DNA from: Luscinia megarhynchos
Lineage: Eukaryota > Chordata > Aves > Passeriformes > Turdidae
Length of the DNA stretch: 64,000 nucleotides
Direction of reading: 5' to 3'
NCBI GenBank assembly: GCA_034336665.1
Contig: CM067568.1
Location: 40,776,770-40,840,769, forward strand
Program-made: the position numbers and the translations under genes
In this document: piece after piece, positions 62,731-64,000 of the stretch
Layout of the letters: every line of letters starts with the position of its first letter
Position numbering within the stretch: the first letter of the stretch is position 1
Notes under the pieces: model-generated
The model's database searches: none
Told to the model about the DNA's origin: nothing
Seen by the model: only the letters and a program-made list of their open reading frames with translations

Positions 62731-64000
62731 TCTGGCTGTATCAGATCTGCCTCATCCCTTCTGCTTTCCTGGTTTTGCAATTTCTCGTGAAATGCTGATC
62801 TAAAATCAATTTTCCCCTATGATTTTAGAATTTAATTTATTTCAATGCCTGTGAGTATTCATACATGTCAGTCTAACCTTCATTTGTTTTGTGCCAGTGT
62901 TGGCCTTCAGCTCCTCTCTGTTTTTTGATGCTTACCTGTCGGTGGCATTTACCATTGCATTGCCTGTGCTTTGTGTCAGCAACTCCACACCAATCCCCCC
63001 AGGCTCTCCTGGGCTATCACTGTAATATAATGGGTCATCATGAAGATATCCCAGGACTAGTGCAAATTCAAACATACAAGTCCACGAGCTGCAGCTCCAG
63101 GCAGATTTCACTGCTTTTGCACCAGAATGTTCAGCTGTGTTTGGGAGGGTTTATTCATGCAGCTGCAGCACCAAATGCCCATTGTTATTTCTTATAGACC
63201 CAAGCTGGGTCTTTGCAAACCATCCAGGGTATCTTTGGTTCTGAGCTTGCATGGCTGTGTCAACACAGCAGGGTGCATTTGCACACAGATGCCATCCAAT
63301 CACATCTGTTCCAAAATCCTTTTACAGCAGTGGTGGGATCGGTTTAAAGGATGTGTTCTCAACAAAAACCTTTCCATTCACTCCCAGTGTGGTGGTATTC
63401 TTTATAACATCATTACTTATTACAGGTAATTATTTTCCTATAACCTATTTTTCCAGCTGGTATGAAATGATAATGCTGGGTTAGAAGGCAGAGGGGCATA
63501 TCTCTGGTTTCTTGTTGTCAGTCTAAGAAAAAAAGTATTTTGACACATTAGATGGCATGTTGACTCAGTTTATAAAACCTTTATCAGAGACCTCATCATG
63601 TGATATGTAGTCTGCAGACTTGCAGTGATTCCCAAGATGGCTATTAATGGCTTGTGAACTTGGGAATAGAGAGTGGTAAATCTGGCCTTTGAGATAATTG
63701 AAAAGACATCACTTGTAATGTGAGCAGTGGCACTGAAGGATGATTGCTGCTCTTTAGGGACAGAGGTAATACGTTGTTGCATCCAGTTTTGAAGTGAGGC
63801 ACCCAATATTGATTTACTTTGGCCATGTCTTAACATCCCTTGATCAGCTGCAGAATGTATTTCCTGCTTGCCCTATTCCTATCCCCCTCCTCTCAGAAGA
63901 CCTATTTGTTAGCAGACTTATTTATTTCCTTAATGAAAAACTTAGATTACAAAACTGGATGGGAAACTAAGCTAGGAAAATAAGGGATTTCTAGAGGCAT
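62731..64000. other. NRXN3 downstream intron, segment 3 to window end: no gene seen
   Basis: Somewhat less AT-rich intron, with overlapping chance frames of about 100 codons. No LNS6 exon or other supported feature before the window ends. Confidence 0.55.

Noticed and set aside
62889..63484. Cluster of overlapping 77-102-codon + strand frames near the window end
   Set aside because: The frames overlap in different registers, start with non-ATG codons in part, and show no laminin G or other domain, so they do not represent the missing LNS6 exon.
1..64000. CRISPR arrays, tRNA, rRNA, bacterial operons
   Set aside because: No spaced direct repeats, cloverleaf signatures or ribosomal sequence were seen, and the window is clearly vertebrate intronic DNA.

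Overview
The window is non-coding vertebrate DNA apart from one exon, and it is most likely from a bird. The base composition is AT-rich, there is no operon-like layout, and nearly all open frames are short and random. The recognisable repeats are CR1-family LINE remnants (several, in both orientations) plus LTR pieces of a kind I recognise from Neoaves genomes. This, with a neurexin exon that has vertebrate splice sites, points to a bird (a neoavian is the best guess). A related CR1-bearing reptile is the less likely alternative.

The one protein-coding feature I can defend is a 182-nt internal exon at 50467-50648 on the + strand. It encodes the start of the sixth LNS (laminin G-like) domain of neurexin-3, the segment shared by the alpha and beta forms. 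It has a branch point, a pyrimidine tract, an AG acceptor and a GTGAGT donor. The window is therefore about 50 kb of the preceding intron, the exon, and more than 13 kb of the following intron. I see neither the beta-specific first exon upstream nor the next LNS6 exon downstream.

Repeats, left to right: a recent 79-bp tandem duplication (2704-2865); an ancient L3/CR1-like LINE tail, minus strand (3755-4080); a degraded LTR piece (21110-21308); a 1.3-kb composite LTR insertion with TG...CA ends and a 6-bp TATGTG target duplication (24513-25816); a short CR1 3' tail, plus (36225-36312); a catalytically dead CR1 reverse transcriptase with its 3' tail, plus (39750-40985); a CR1 3' portion, minus (45600-46182); and a possible CR1 scrap (62664-62730). 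The four clearest hairpin or quadruplex signals are a 35-bp near-perfect palindrome (43851-43885), a 12-bp-stem hairpin about 740 nt upstream of the exon (49698-49725), a shorter 8-bp-stem hairpin (53622-53641) and a canonical G-quadruplex motif (40037-40052).

The most intriguing unexplained stretch is 58180-58289. It holds 17 CpGs in 110 bp inside AT-rich intron, and is followed by about 500 bp that reads like a conserved non-coding element. A second oddity is an unrecognised 214-codon ATG open frame on the minus strand at 9443-10087. No bacterial-style genes, CRISPR arrays, tRNAs or rRNAs are present.
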